Positions 1 through 6,079 of a stretch of DNA of 30,214 nucleotides are shown piece by piece (position 1 is the first letter of the stretch; each line of letters opens with the position of its first letter). The notes under the pieces are model-generated. The model had not been told where the DNA came from, did no database searches, and saw only the letters and a program-made list of their open reading frames with translations. Both the position numbers and the translations under genes were made by a program. Origin of the DNA: CALOBA01 sp942491465 (lineage in GTDB: Bacteria > Pseudomonadota > Gammaproteobacteria > Chromatiales > Chromatiaceae); contig CALOBA010000048.1 in the NCBI GenBank assembly GCA_942491465.1, positions 1 through 30,214 of the forward strand, given 5' to 3'.

Positions 1-415
1 CAGCGCGGCCATGCCGAGCCCGGTGTAGGACGGCAGCACGCCGAGCTGGCAGGCGAGCGTAGCGTCGAAGCGGTAGCGGCCGTTGAGCTGTGCGGTCAGC
101 TCCTGCGCGGCCTCGTAGCGGAAGGCATCGCTGATGATTACAAACACGCGGCGGTCCGGTCCTTTGGCCAGCACCCGGGCGACCTCGCGCGCGAAGATAG
201 TGCTGCTGATTCGGCACCTGCGGCAGGCGCCAGTGCTGGAGCAGGCCACTGGCTAGGTGCTCATCAAGGCGCAGCAGGCTCACCCCGTCCAGCCCCTGCA
301 TCAGCGCCGGCAGACCCTCCTCGAACGCGCGTTCCGGGTCGTGCCAGAAGACGATGCGGTGGCTGTCGGTGTCGAATCGCTGCCGGAGCGCCACCTCGAT
401 GCGTTGCGTGTCCAT
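1..415 (-). pseudogene. pglZ: pglZ copy A (BREX), internally deleted and frameshifted, runs off the left edge
   Basis: Remnant of PglZ, the alkaline-phosphatase-fold protein of BREX phage-defence systems. It starts at ATG 415 with about 50 residues typical of the PglZ N-terminus (HRIVFWHDPE, then VSLLRLDEH near 260). After that the sequence diverges, and the reading frame must shift at about 200-215. In the new frame, positions 210 to 1 encode the phosphatase core, including VFVIISDAFRYEAAQEL and LPSYTGLGMAAL, both hallmarks of the family. An intact PglZ has several hundred residues between these two parts, so the middle has been deleted. The ATG overlaps the stop of the upstream vapC as TGATG, which implies translational coupling. 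The rest of the gene, if present, lies outside the window. The family assignment is strong. Loss of function is inferred from the deletion and the shift. Confidence 0.85.
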
Positions 416-849
416 CAGCTCCTCTGTTCAGCCCCCGAGTCCTGTTGCACCCAGTTTTCCAGCTTGAGGCCGCCGACGCGCTCGAACTCCCTGAGATTGT
501 TGGTGACCAGCACGGCGTCCATTGCCAGCGCATGCGCCGCAATCCAGAGGTCATTGCCGCCGATCGGCGTGCCGGCGGCCTTCAGCCGCGTGAATTGCCC
601 CGCGTAATGGCCGCAGATCCCGGCGTCGGAGGGGTAGAACACTGGGACCTGACGGATCAGCAGGGTCAGCCGCTGCAGCACGTTCGATTTGCGCGTGCTG
701 CGCTCGGCCCCTTTGAGCAGTTCGGCATAGGTGACGAACGACATGCACAGCCTGCTATCGGCGGGCAGCGCGTTGATGCGCTCCGCAACACCAGGCGGGC
801 GCTGCTTGATCAGGTAGATCAGGCTGTTGGTGTCAAGCATGTAGGTCAC
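415..849 (-). CDS. vapC: VapC-type PIN-domain ribonuclease toxin (copy 1)
   Basis: A 144-aa PIN-domain endoribonuclease, toxin of a type II toxin-antitoxin pair. The PIN acidic residues are visible: MLDTN at the start, the Glu in YAELLKG, the Asp in GGNDLWIAAHA, and the distal VTNNLREFERV motif. Length fits VapC. The frame opens with GTG at 849, overlapping the vapB stop as GTGA. A second candidate start, ATG at 840, gives the usual MLDTN beginning. The stop at 417-415 overlaps the ATG of pglZ copy A. VapC family members cleave initiator tRNA or rRNA; the target of this one cannot be read from the sequence. Because the frame and motifs are intact, this pair may still be active even though the BREX operon around it has decayed. 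Confidence 0.92.
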   Translation of the reverse strand: MTYMLDTNSLIYLIKQRPPGVAERINALPADSRLCMSFVTYAELLKGAERSTRKSNVLQRLTLLIRQVPVFYPSDAGICGHYAGQFTRLKAAGTPIGGNDLWIAAHALAMDAVLVTNNLREFERVGGLKLENWVQQDSGAEQRS

Positions 850-1100
850 AGCCCGTCGCGCTCCTGCGGCGGAGCCTGGTCGGCTTGCGCCTCTTCCAGT
901 GCCCGCACGAAGTCGTCGTCAAAGCCTTCGAGCGCCCGCAGCAGCGCATCCCCTCGTGGCTCGCGCAGTGGGTGCAGGATCAGGTCGCCATCGGGGGTAC
1001 AGCGGATCTCCACCCGGTCGGTGTCGAGCCGAAACTCCGCCGGAATCCGCACCGCCTGACTGTTTCCGTTCATGAACACGCGCGTGGTCTGTGTTGTCAT
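846..1100 (-). CDS. vapB: VapB-type (AbrB/MazE-fold) antitoxin (copy 1)
   Basis: An 84-aa antitoxin partner of the adjacent VapC. The N-terminal half, with NGNSQAVRIPAEFRLDTDRV, is the swapped-hairpin AbrB/MazE DNA-binding fold typical of VapB. The acidic, helical C-terminus (ALEGFDDDFVRALEEAQADQ) is the expected toxin-neutralising region. ATG at 1100 is chosen because the recognisable domain begins there, with a GAGG a few bases upstream. The frame stays open further upstream, but that sequence looks like nothing known. The 4-nt overlap with vapC at 846-849 is typical of the family. Such antitoxins normally repress their own promoter, and the only intergenic space for that is just upstream of 1100. 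Confidence 0.92.
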   Translation of the reverse strand: MTTQTTRVFMNGNSQAVRIPAEFRLDTDRVEIRCTPDGDLILHPLREPRGDALLRALEGFDDDFVRALEEAQADQAPPQERDGL

Positions 1101-1135
1101 GCGAGCCTCGCAATGTACATACGATAACGTGTGCA
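1101..1135 (-). promoter_or_regulatory. Candidate vapBC1 promoter/operator region
   Basis: The AT-richer stretch directly upstream of vapB contains the palindrome ATGTACAT and a nearby near-repeat TGCACA, forming a loose inverted arrangement about 22 bp long. VapB proteins autoregulate by binding such repeats over their own promoter. No convincing -35/-10 pair could be fixed by eye, so this is a positional guess. Confidence 0.3.
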
Positions 1136-1412
1136 CTTTAGCCCGGCCGTGTTTGTCTGGCAAGCGGTCCACATCGTCCTTGAGCGACCTTGACGCCGTC
1201 GCCGAGTTCGAGCCTAAGGGCGATGCGCTGGTCGGCAACATGTACGTCGCTACCAGAGCCTCGTCACCTGATAAGCGTCGAATCTTCAAGTGGCCACAGA
1301 ATGATCTCGGTTTTCCGGTGGCGGAGTTGCTCAGGAACTGGAATCGAATCCGGTGTGTCTTCGTAGATGATGCGAATGGGTTCCATCGAATGGATGCGCG
1401 TTGGTTGTGGTT
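1136..1412. other. Non-coding spacer between vapB1 and the upstream gene tail
   Basis: No recognisable gene on either strand. Open frames here have no family resemblance and no consistent codon pattern. The equivalent spacer in the second module (2683-2716) is only about 35 bp, so roughly 240 bp of unexplained sequence has been added or left over here. Confidence 0.5.
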
Positions 1413-1475
1413 GGATAGCTGCCTAGTCCGCACCCTTGCCGGTGACGCTCTCGACCCTCGGCGAGCAGGCTGCCG
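1413..1475 (-). pseudogene. Tail of a BREX gene (probably pglX), copy B, frameshifted
   Basis: On the minus strand this encodes LLAE, then after a one-base shift VESVTGKGAD followed by TAG (stop at 1425-1423). It is clearly homologous at the DNA level to 2717-2780, which encodes FGTLLAEVKAVTGKSAD and a stop. By eye the two agree at about four of five bases, including the first bases past the stop (GCTATC). In type 1 BREX the gene before pglZ is the methyltransferase pglX, so this is tentatively the pglX 3' end. The identification rests on position and a remembered C-terminal pattern. Confidence 0.5.
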
Positions 1476-1506
1476 AGGCCGAGCCTCGGCACCAGGACAA
1501 GCGGTG

Positions 1507-1893
1507 TCATGAGATCAGGGGTCCTGCTCGCATGTGGTGCCCGACCGAGGTCGCAGACGACAGCGAGGCCCGGTCGGCGCTGAGGCTGCCGCTGTGCAGG
1601 CGGATATCGAGCAGCCAGTCCTGCTCGGGTGCCGGTGGATCGAACGGGGCGTAGAGCAGATAGCGACCGCTCGGGTCGTCCTGCTCCAGCTGGACCTTGA
1701 TCGCCAGCGCCGGGTGTTCATCAAGGCGCAGCAGGCTCACGCCGTCCAGCGCCTGAACCAGCGCTGGCAGACTCTCCTCGAACTCACGCGCCGGGTCGTG
1801 CCAGAAGACGACGCGCCGGCCCTCCTGGTGGAAGCGCTCGATAAGGGTAGTGGATGTGTCTGGAGCTTGGGAGCCAGAACCGTAGATGCGCAT
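1507..1893 (-). pseudogene. pglZ: pglZ copy B (BREX), N-terminal fragment only
   Basis: A second PglZ N-terminus, distinct from copy A. From ATG 1893 it reads LIERFHQEGRRVVFWHDP, LDGVSLLRLDEHPALAIK, RYLLYAPFDPPAPEQDWLLD and SGSLSADRASL, the characteristic first ~110 residues of BREX PglZ. Near 1560 the similarity stops and the frame ends at 1507 with unrelated residues. The phosphatase domain is absent. Where copies A and B overlap (about 255-365 versus 1705-1815) the DNA is very similar, so they are recent duplicates or alleles of one ancestral gene. The start lies inside the out-of-frame end of vapC2. Not expected to be functional. Confidence 0.85.
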
Positions 1894-2308
1894 TGCATCC
1901 AATCCTCGCAAAGCAAACTCGGCACACGCTGGAACTCCGAGGTGTTATTCGTCACCACGGTGAGGTCTGCGGCGAGCGCGATTGCGGCGATCTGCAAGTC
2001 ATAGGGACCTATGGGTGTGCCCTGACGGGCGAGATGCGCCCGGATTTCACCGAATCGGCGGGTCGCTTCGCCGTTAAAGGGTAGGCTGGGAAGCCAGGCG
2101 AGTAGCTGCAACAGGCGCTCGGTGTTTTCTGCAATGCGCGTGCTCTTGGCAACGCCGAACCACAATTCACCTTCTACCGTCGCGCAGATCCGCAACTGTC
2201 TCACCTACATTGGCACAGAGGGCGCCCGACTTGACGGACATGCGATTTAACCGCGGGATGACCTTTCATCAACGCAATCGCGGCGTTGGTATCGAGCAGA
2301 TAGGGCAT
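1890..2308 (-). pseudogene. vapC: VapC-type PIN-domain toxin (copy 2), frameshifted
   Basis: Starts at ATG 2308 with MPYLLDTNAAIALMKGHPAV, a normal PIN-domain beginning. That frame hits a TGA near 2210. A one-base shift restores the rest: the TVEGELWFGVAKS segment with the second acidic residue, IGPYDLQIAAIALAADLTVVTNN, and the EFQRVPSLLCEDW end. All PIN motifs are therefore present but split over two frames, so the toxin should be dead unless a frameshift is programmed. The shifted frame lacks a stop at the usual place and runs to 1737 inside pglZ copy B. Its antitoxin lies upstream, but a MITE-like element now separates the two. Confidence 0.85.
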
Positions 2309-2314
2309 CAGTCG
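2305..2314 (+). repeat. Left target-site duplication of the MITE
   Basis: GCATCAGTCG, repeated exactly at 2437-2446. The pair brackets the 122-bp element and marks its insertion point. Confidence 0.8.
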
Positions 2315-2436
2315 CAATGCCGTTAAGTTAAGCCGTGGGAGCGGCTTCTAGCCGCGACGCTCTGCGCGCCAGCCGAGTCGCGGCTGGAAGCCGCTCCCAC
2401 AAAGCGTTCCCATCGCTCGTTAACTTAATGGCATTG
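2315..2436. mobile_element. 122-bp MITE-like element with a REP-type stem, inserted in a toxin-antitoxin junction
   Basis: A non-coding element with 17-bp terminal inverted repeats, CAATGCCGTTAAGTTAA at the left and its complement with one mismatch at the right (2420-2436). Inside is a long stem: the arms at 2335-2357 and 2378-2400 begin GTGGGAGCGGCTT and pair as near-perfect inverted repeats, the sequence style of gammaproteobacterial REP elements. A 10-bp direct repeat flanks it. Removing the element plus one repeat restores a TGATG overlap between the antitoxin stop and vapC2 start, which shows both the exact insertion site and the ancestral state. It encodes no protein and would need a transposase supplied elsewhere. 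Confidence 0.82.
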
Positions 2437-2446
2437 GCATCAGTCG
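2437..2446 (+). repeat. Right target-site duplication of the MITE
   Basis: GCATCAGTCG, the second copy of the 10-bp flanking repeat. The antitoxin stop codon (2442-2440) lies within it. Confidence 0.8.
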
Positions 2447-2682
2447 AGATCCTGACGAGGCCTATCCTTGCCCAGGTCCGCGTCGGAGATATCGTCCGGA
2501 AAGTCGGCACTCAATCCGCCGGCGACAGCCGCAAGGAACGCTTCGGTATCGTCCTGTTCGGCCTCAGCGGGTGATCGAACACCATAGCGATGCTCCAAAA
2601 ACTCGATATAGCTCAGGGCTTCGCGCGCGGCTTGCTCGGGAAGCCGGCGGCTATGCGCATAGATGATCTCTGCGATGGTCAT
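2440..2682 (-). CDS. DUF2281-like antitoxin of the second VapC pair
   Basis: An 80-aa protein beginning MTIAEIIYAHSRRLPEQAARE and continuing ALSYIEFLEHRYG, the pattern of the short DUF2281-type antitoxins often paired with VapC/PIN toxins. The C-terminus is acidic (DDISDADLGKD). It is unrelated to the AbrB-fold antitoxin of the first module. Start ATG at 2682 follows a short spacer after the upstream gene tail. Its stop originally overlapped vapC2 (TGATG), but the MITE now puts about 130 bp between the two genes. With its toxin frameshifted, the antitoxin is an orphan with an intact frame. Confidence 0.8.
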   Translation of the reverse strand: MTIAEIIYAHSRRLPEQAAREALSYIEFLEHRYGVRSPAEAEQDDTEAFLAAVAGGLSADFPDDISDADLGKDRPRQDLD

Positions 2683-2705
2683 GGTGTGTGGATGGCGATA
2701 AGTGG

Positions 2706-3137
2706 TTAGTCGTTAGTCGATAGCCCCCTAGTCCGCGCTCTTTCCGGTGACGGCCTTGACCTCGGCGAGCAGGGTGCCGAACCTTGGCGCAGTAGAGATA
2801 GCCGTTTAGCAACAACATCTGGGCGCAGAGGGTGATGACGATGCGCTTGTTGCTCTTCGAGCTGCTTGTGCAAGGCGTCGCGGAAGGCCAGGTCGCGGCT
2901 GGCCATCTTGTTGCGCGCCCGTTCGATCAGCGGCGTCCAGTGGGGGAGCTTCTCGAATCGCTCGAAGATGGCGTCCAGATAGGCCGTGATGAATTTCCGC
3001 AAGTGGATGTCCAGCTCCTTGGTGACGACGTACTCGTCCAGTTCCTGCCAGACCGAGGCGGCATCGTCCTGATCGGCCTTGATGACGCCGTTGATGGGGC
3101 GGTCGATGGGTTTGGAGAACAGCTCCCTGATCAACAT
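2706..3137 (-). pseudogene. brxC: brxC N-terminus fused by deletion to another BREX gene tail
   Basis: Starts at ATG 3137 with a GGAG ribosome site and reads MLIRELFSKPIDRPINGVIK, then VWQELDEYVVTKELDIHLRKF, the diagnostic opening of BrxC/PglY, the large P-loop ATPase of BREX. Similarity ends after about 57 residues (near 2967), well before the Walker A motif. An unrelated helical stretch follows (FERFEKLPHWTPLIERARNKM). Near 2780 a different frame gives FGTLLAEVKAVTGKSAD and a stop at 2730-2728, matching the tail at 1413-1475. A large deletion has thus removed nearly all of brxC and most of the next gene, probably pglX. The remaining open frame of 143 aa is unlikely to work. Confidence 0.85.
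2717..2780 (-). repeat. BREX gene tail, copy A (duplicate of 1413-1475)
   Basis: Homologous to the minus-strand segment at 1413-1475, including the stop and the following GCTATC. This copy keeps its frame (KAVTGKSAD, stop). Each copy lies just upstream of a different antitoxin gene, which defines the 5' boundary of the duplicated module. Confidence 0.7.
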
Positions 3138-3147
3138 TTGCGGGCTC

Positions 3148-3660
3148 CTAATCGACGAGTCTGAAGGCGCGGTAGTAGGGTTTGTCTTGCAGGATGCCGA
3201 ACAGCCGCAACGACTGGCCGTCGTAGACGCCGGGGTAGAACAGCACCAGGGGCGTGCTGCCCATGCCGGCGTGGAGGTTGTTCAGCAGGTTGTGGGTGCG
3301 CAGCAGCGGGTAGGCGCTGCCGACGCCGGAGACCAGCACCAAGTCCTTGGTCGCGGGCTCGGCCTGGTGGAGCAGGGCCGCGGCCAGCTTGCCGGCGTCG
3401 AGCGGCGCGGCCAGGGCCTTGAGTAGCGCCTGATCGCCCTGCTGGCGCTGTTTGCCAGGGCCTTGTGGTAGAGGCCACGCGCCTTGGGGGGGTCCACAAC
3501 CAGGGTGCAGAGATCCACGTGGGAGATGCGCAGGTCCGGTCGGTGCCTTGCGGGATCTGCTCCAGGGAAGCCGATGTGTGTGCGCACCGCCAGCTCCTGC
3601 TCGGGAGGGTAGTCGAAGGCGTAGAACGGGATCTCGTTGCCAAGGCCGCGGCCGTGCTCA
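3148..3660 (-). pseudogene. brxB: brxB (DUF1788), multiple frameshifts
   Basis: Remnant of BrxB, the DUF1788 protein of type 1 BREX. The N-terminal part reads GLGNEIPFYAFDYPPEQELA (about 3645-3590). A middle part, PDLRISHVDLCTLVVD, is in a frame shifted near 3570. A third part, from about 3450 to the stop at 3150-3148, reads DQALLKALAAPLDAGKLAA, TKDLVLVSGVGSAYPLLRTH, NLLNNLHAGM and YYRAFRLVD, the conserved BrxB ending. At least two single-base shifts break it. It sits 10 bp upstream of brxC, the normal operon order, and brxA is not visible further upstream. The identity is strong; the exact 5' end is uncertain. Confidence 0.85.
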
Positions 3661-3756
3661 CCGAGCGCTTTGCCAGCTGGATGTGCCGGGGTTGGCTGTC
3701 GCCGGGGCTCGATTGTCGGAAATCGCCAAAGTCCTGGGGCTGCTCGGCATGGTCGT

Positions 3757-5796
3757 CTACCCGCCGCCACCGAAGTCGTAGCACATCTCGGGCTCGGGGG
3801 ACTGGACGAAGGCGCCGTGGGCGAGGTCGACCCCGCTTTGCAGGATTCGCGTCAGGCTGTCGGGATCGGCAATCCGCGCGATGACGCGGGCGCCGCGGGC
3901 ATGGGCCGCCGAGACCAGTTCGGCGAGGCGATTGAGATTGCCCTCGACGCACTCGGGGTGCGCGATCAGCCAGGCGATCGGATAGTCGTCCAGCAGTGAT
4001 CGGGCGACCCGCTCATCGGAGAAGTGCTCGATGCAGATGCCGATGCGGCGCGTCTTAAGGAGCTGGAACATGCCCGCCGCCACGGACAGGTTCGCCAGCA
4101 GGTCGTCCTCGGAGACCACCAGCCACAGCGGTCGCTCGGCGAGTTGGAGGCGTCGGCGGTAGTCGAGCAGTCTCAACAGCCAATCCTTCGAGCGCAGGCT
4201 GCGCATGGATTGACGCACCCATACCCGGCAATCCGCGCCGGCCCGCAGGCGTCGGGACTGTTCTTGCAGGCCCTGCTTTAGGGTGCGGCGATCGATGCGC
4301 TCGCACAGCGCGCCCCCGTCGGTGAGCATCAGTGCGGGATAGCCGACGCCGGTGCGGCCGGCGAGCTGCTCCAGCGCCGGCCCGCACAGGTAGCGCTCGG
4401 TGGGGTCGTGCGCATCGATGACGATCATGGGCTCGAATGCGATCGGGAAGGATTTGTCCTCCAGGGCCTGTTCGATCTCCTGGACGACGGCGAATTGGCT
4501 GTCCTCATCGGTGGCCGCGGTCTGCGGTGAGTAGCGCAGCAGACGGCGGCCGGTGGTCTCGCCGGCGGCCCGGCAGGCGCGCTCGCAGCGGGCGATGAGC
4601 GTCAGCGCATCGTCCGCGGGCAGGTCGAGGGTGGTGAGACCGATGTTGACCGACAGCCGGGTGCTGCTGCCCGCCAGGTCGAGGGAATGATCGCCGAAGG
4701 CGCGATAGAGGTGCTCGGCGAAGCCCATCAGGGCCGCGTCGTCGTCCCGCTGGGCCAGGACCATGAAGCTGTAGATACCGAACCGGGCGGCTTGGTCGTC
4801 GGCGAGCAGGTTTCGGTGCAGCAGCGCCGCGGCGCGGGCCATCAGCGCGTCACCGCCGCCGACGCCGGTGGCCTTGGCGATCCGATCGCCTTGGTCGATG
4901 GTGAGGAAGACGAGCCCATTGCCGGGCTGTCGCCGCCGCGGCTGGTCCATTTCGGCGGCGAGGATCTTCAGGAAACCGGCGCGATTGGCGAGGCCGGTGA
5001 TCGGATCGTGGCTGTGCTCCGCGGCCAGCCGCGCGCGCATCACGACGCTGCGGTGCAGGCGGCTGTTGACCGCTTCGACGAGCACATCCGGGGCCACCGG
5101 CTTGTTCAGCAGCTCGTCGCCGCCCAGGCGCAGCGCCCGGCGCTGTACGTCCGGGTCACGCTCGTCGGACAGATAGATGATCGGCGTCAGCGCGAACCGT
5201 GGCTGTTCCCGGATCAACGCGGCCAGCTCGGCACCGCTCGCCTTGGGCATATGCAGGTCAAGGATGATCAGCTCCGGCTCGAATGCCGCCAGGACCGACA
5301 GGGTCTTCAGCTCGTCGGTGAGCTGCTCGACCTCGAAGCCTGCCGCCTGCAGGATCTTGGTCGGCACCTTGGCGGCCAGCGGTGAGTCGTCGACGATGAG
5401 GATGCGTCGGCCCAGGGCCTCGCCCGCGCGCATCGCCTGCTCGATGGCGTCGACGATGGCCTCGGGGAGCACGGCCCCGGTCAGGAGGCCGGCGGCGCCG
5501 GCGCGCAATGCCTCCAGGCGCAGCGCCAGGTCGTCGCGCGGGGCGACGCAGACCAGCCGTTGCGTGGACAGGTCATGGGCCAAGGCACTGATCGAGCCCG
5601 GGGCCGGGATGTGCTCGGTGAACAGCACCACCACCGCGCGGGGCTCGGCGTTGAGCGCATGGCGCAGATCCGCCGCGTTGCGCAACACACGCAGCACCAT
5701 GCCGCGGGCCGCGAGGGCGTCGCTCAGGCGCATGCAGGGTGCATCCTGCGAGCAGAAGCAGAAGACGGGCGCGGGTGCTTGGCTCGGATGTTCCAT
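3757..5796 (-). CDS. Receiver protein with degenerate GGDEF and EAL domains
   Basis: A 679-aa signalling protein. Residues 10-120 look like a worn receiver-type fold without a clear phospho-acceptor. Residues 130-245 are a good receiver domain: RILIVDDS, acceptor Asp180 in IILDLHMP, and Lys232 in LLNKP. Residues 260-415 resemble a GGDEF domain (HDPITGLANRAGF), but the signature is FGIYSF near 340 instead of GGDEF. Residues 430-670 resemble an EAL domain with FEPMI in place of the EAL motif and no DDFGTG. Neither c-di-GMP synthesis nor hydrolysis is expected; ligand binding or scaffolding is more likely. Start ATG 5796 follows GGGAGG. It is divergent from mrcB and lies next to the BREX wreck without obvious link. 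Confidence 0.88.
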   Translation of the reverse strand: MEHPSQAPAPVFCFCSQDAPCMRLSDALAARGMVLRVLRNAADLRHALNAEPRAVVVLFTEHIPAPGSISALAHDLSTQRLVCVAPRDDLALRLEALRAGAAGLLTGAVLPEAIVDAIEQAMRAGEALGRRILIVDDSPLAAKVPTKILQAAGFEVEQLTDELKTLSVLAAFEPELIILDLHMPKASGAELAALIREQPRFALTPIIYLSDERDPDVQRRALRLGGDELLNKPVAPDVLVEAVNSRLHRSVVMRARLAAEHSHDPITGLANRAGFLKILAAEMDQPRRRQPGNGLVFLTIDQGDRIAKATGVGGGDALMARAAALLHRNLLADDQAARFGIYSFMVLAQRDDDAALMGFAEHLYRAFGDHSLDLAGSSTRLSVNIGLTTLDLPADDALTLIARCERACRAAGETTGRRLLRYSPQTAATDEDSQFAVVQEIEQALEDKSFPIAFEPMIVIDAHDPTERYLCGPALEQLAGRTGVGYPALMLTDGGALCERIDRRTLKQGLQEQSRRLRAGADCRVWVRQSMRSLRSKDWLLRLLDYRRRLQLAERPLWLVVSEDDLLANLSVAAGMFQLLKTRRIGICIEHFSDERVARSLLDDYPIAWLIAHPECVEGNLNRLAELVSAAHARGARVIARIADPDSLTRILQSGVDLAHGAFVQSPEPEMCYDFGGGG

Positions 5797-6079
5797 GGGC
5801 CTCCCTTTGCATTACAGTCTAAGCGGTCGCGCCGACGCGATCAGCCGGCGGGGCGAGGCTAGCAGGAGCGCGCGTGCGGGGCAATTCCCGAAAACGCCAT
5901 GTTGGCACCGCGCCGCGCGCCACTGCTCGGTGCCGGCTGTCCCGGCCGGTGTCCCGGGCCTTGTTAGAATCGGTCTGCGGTGGGATCATTAAGCGATTGA
6001 AAATGATAGCACCGAAGGTGTTGGCGGCATCGTCGCCGTCGCCGCCGAGGCCCTGCAAAGAGACTCCGTCAAGCCTGTT

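Noticed and set aside
3660..3756. Possible brxA remnant or other gene between brxB and the receiver protein
   Set aside because: No frame on either strand resembles BrxA (DUF1819) or another known family; left unassigned.
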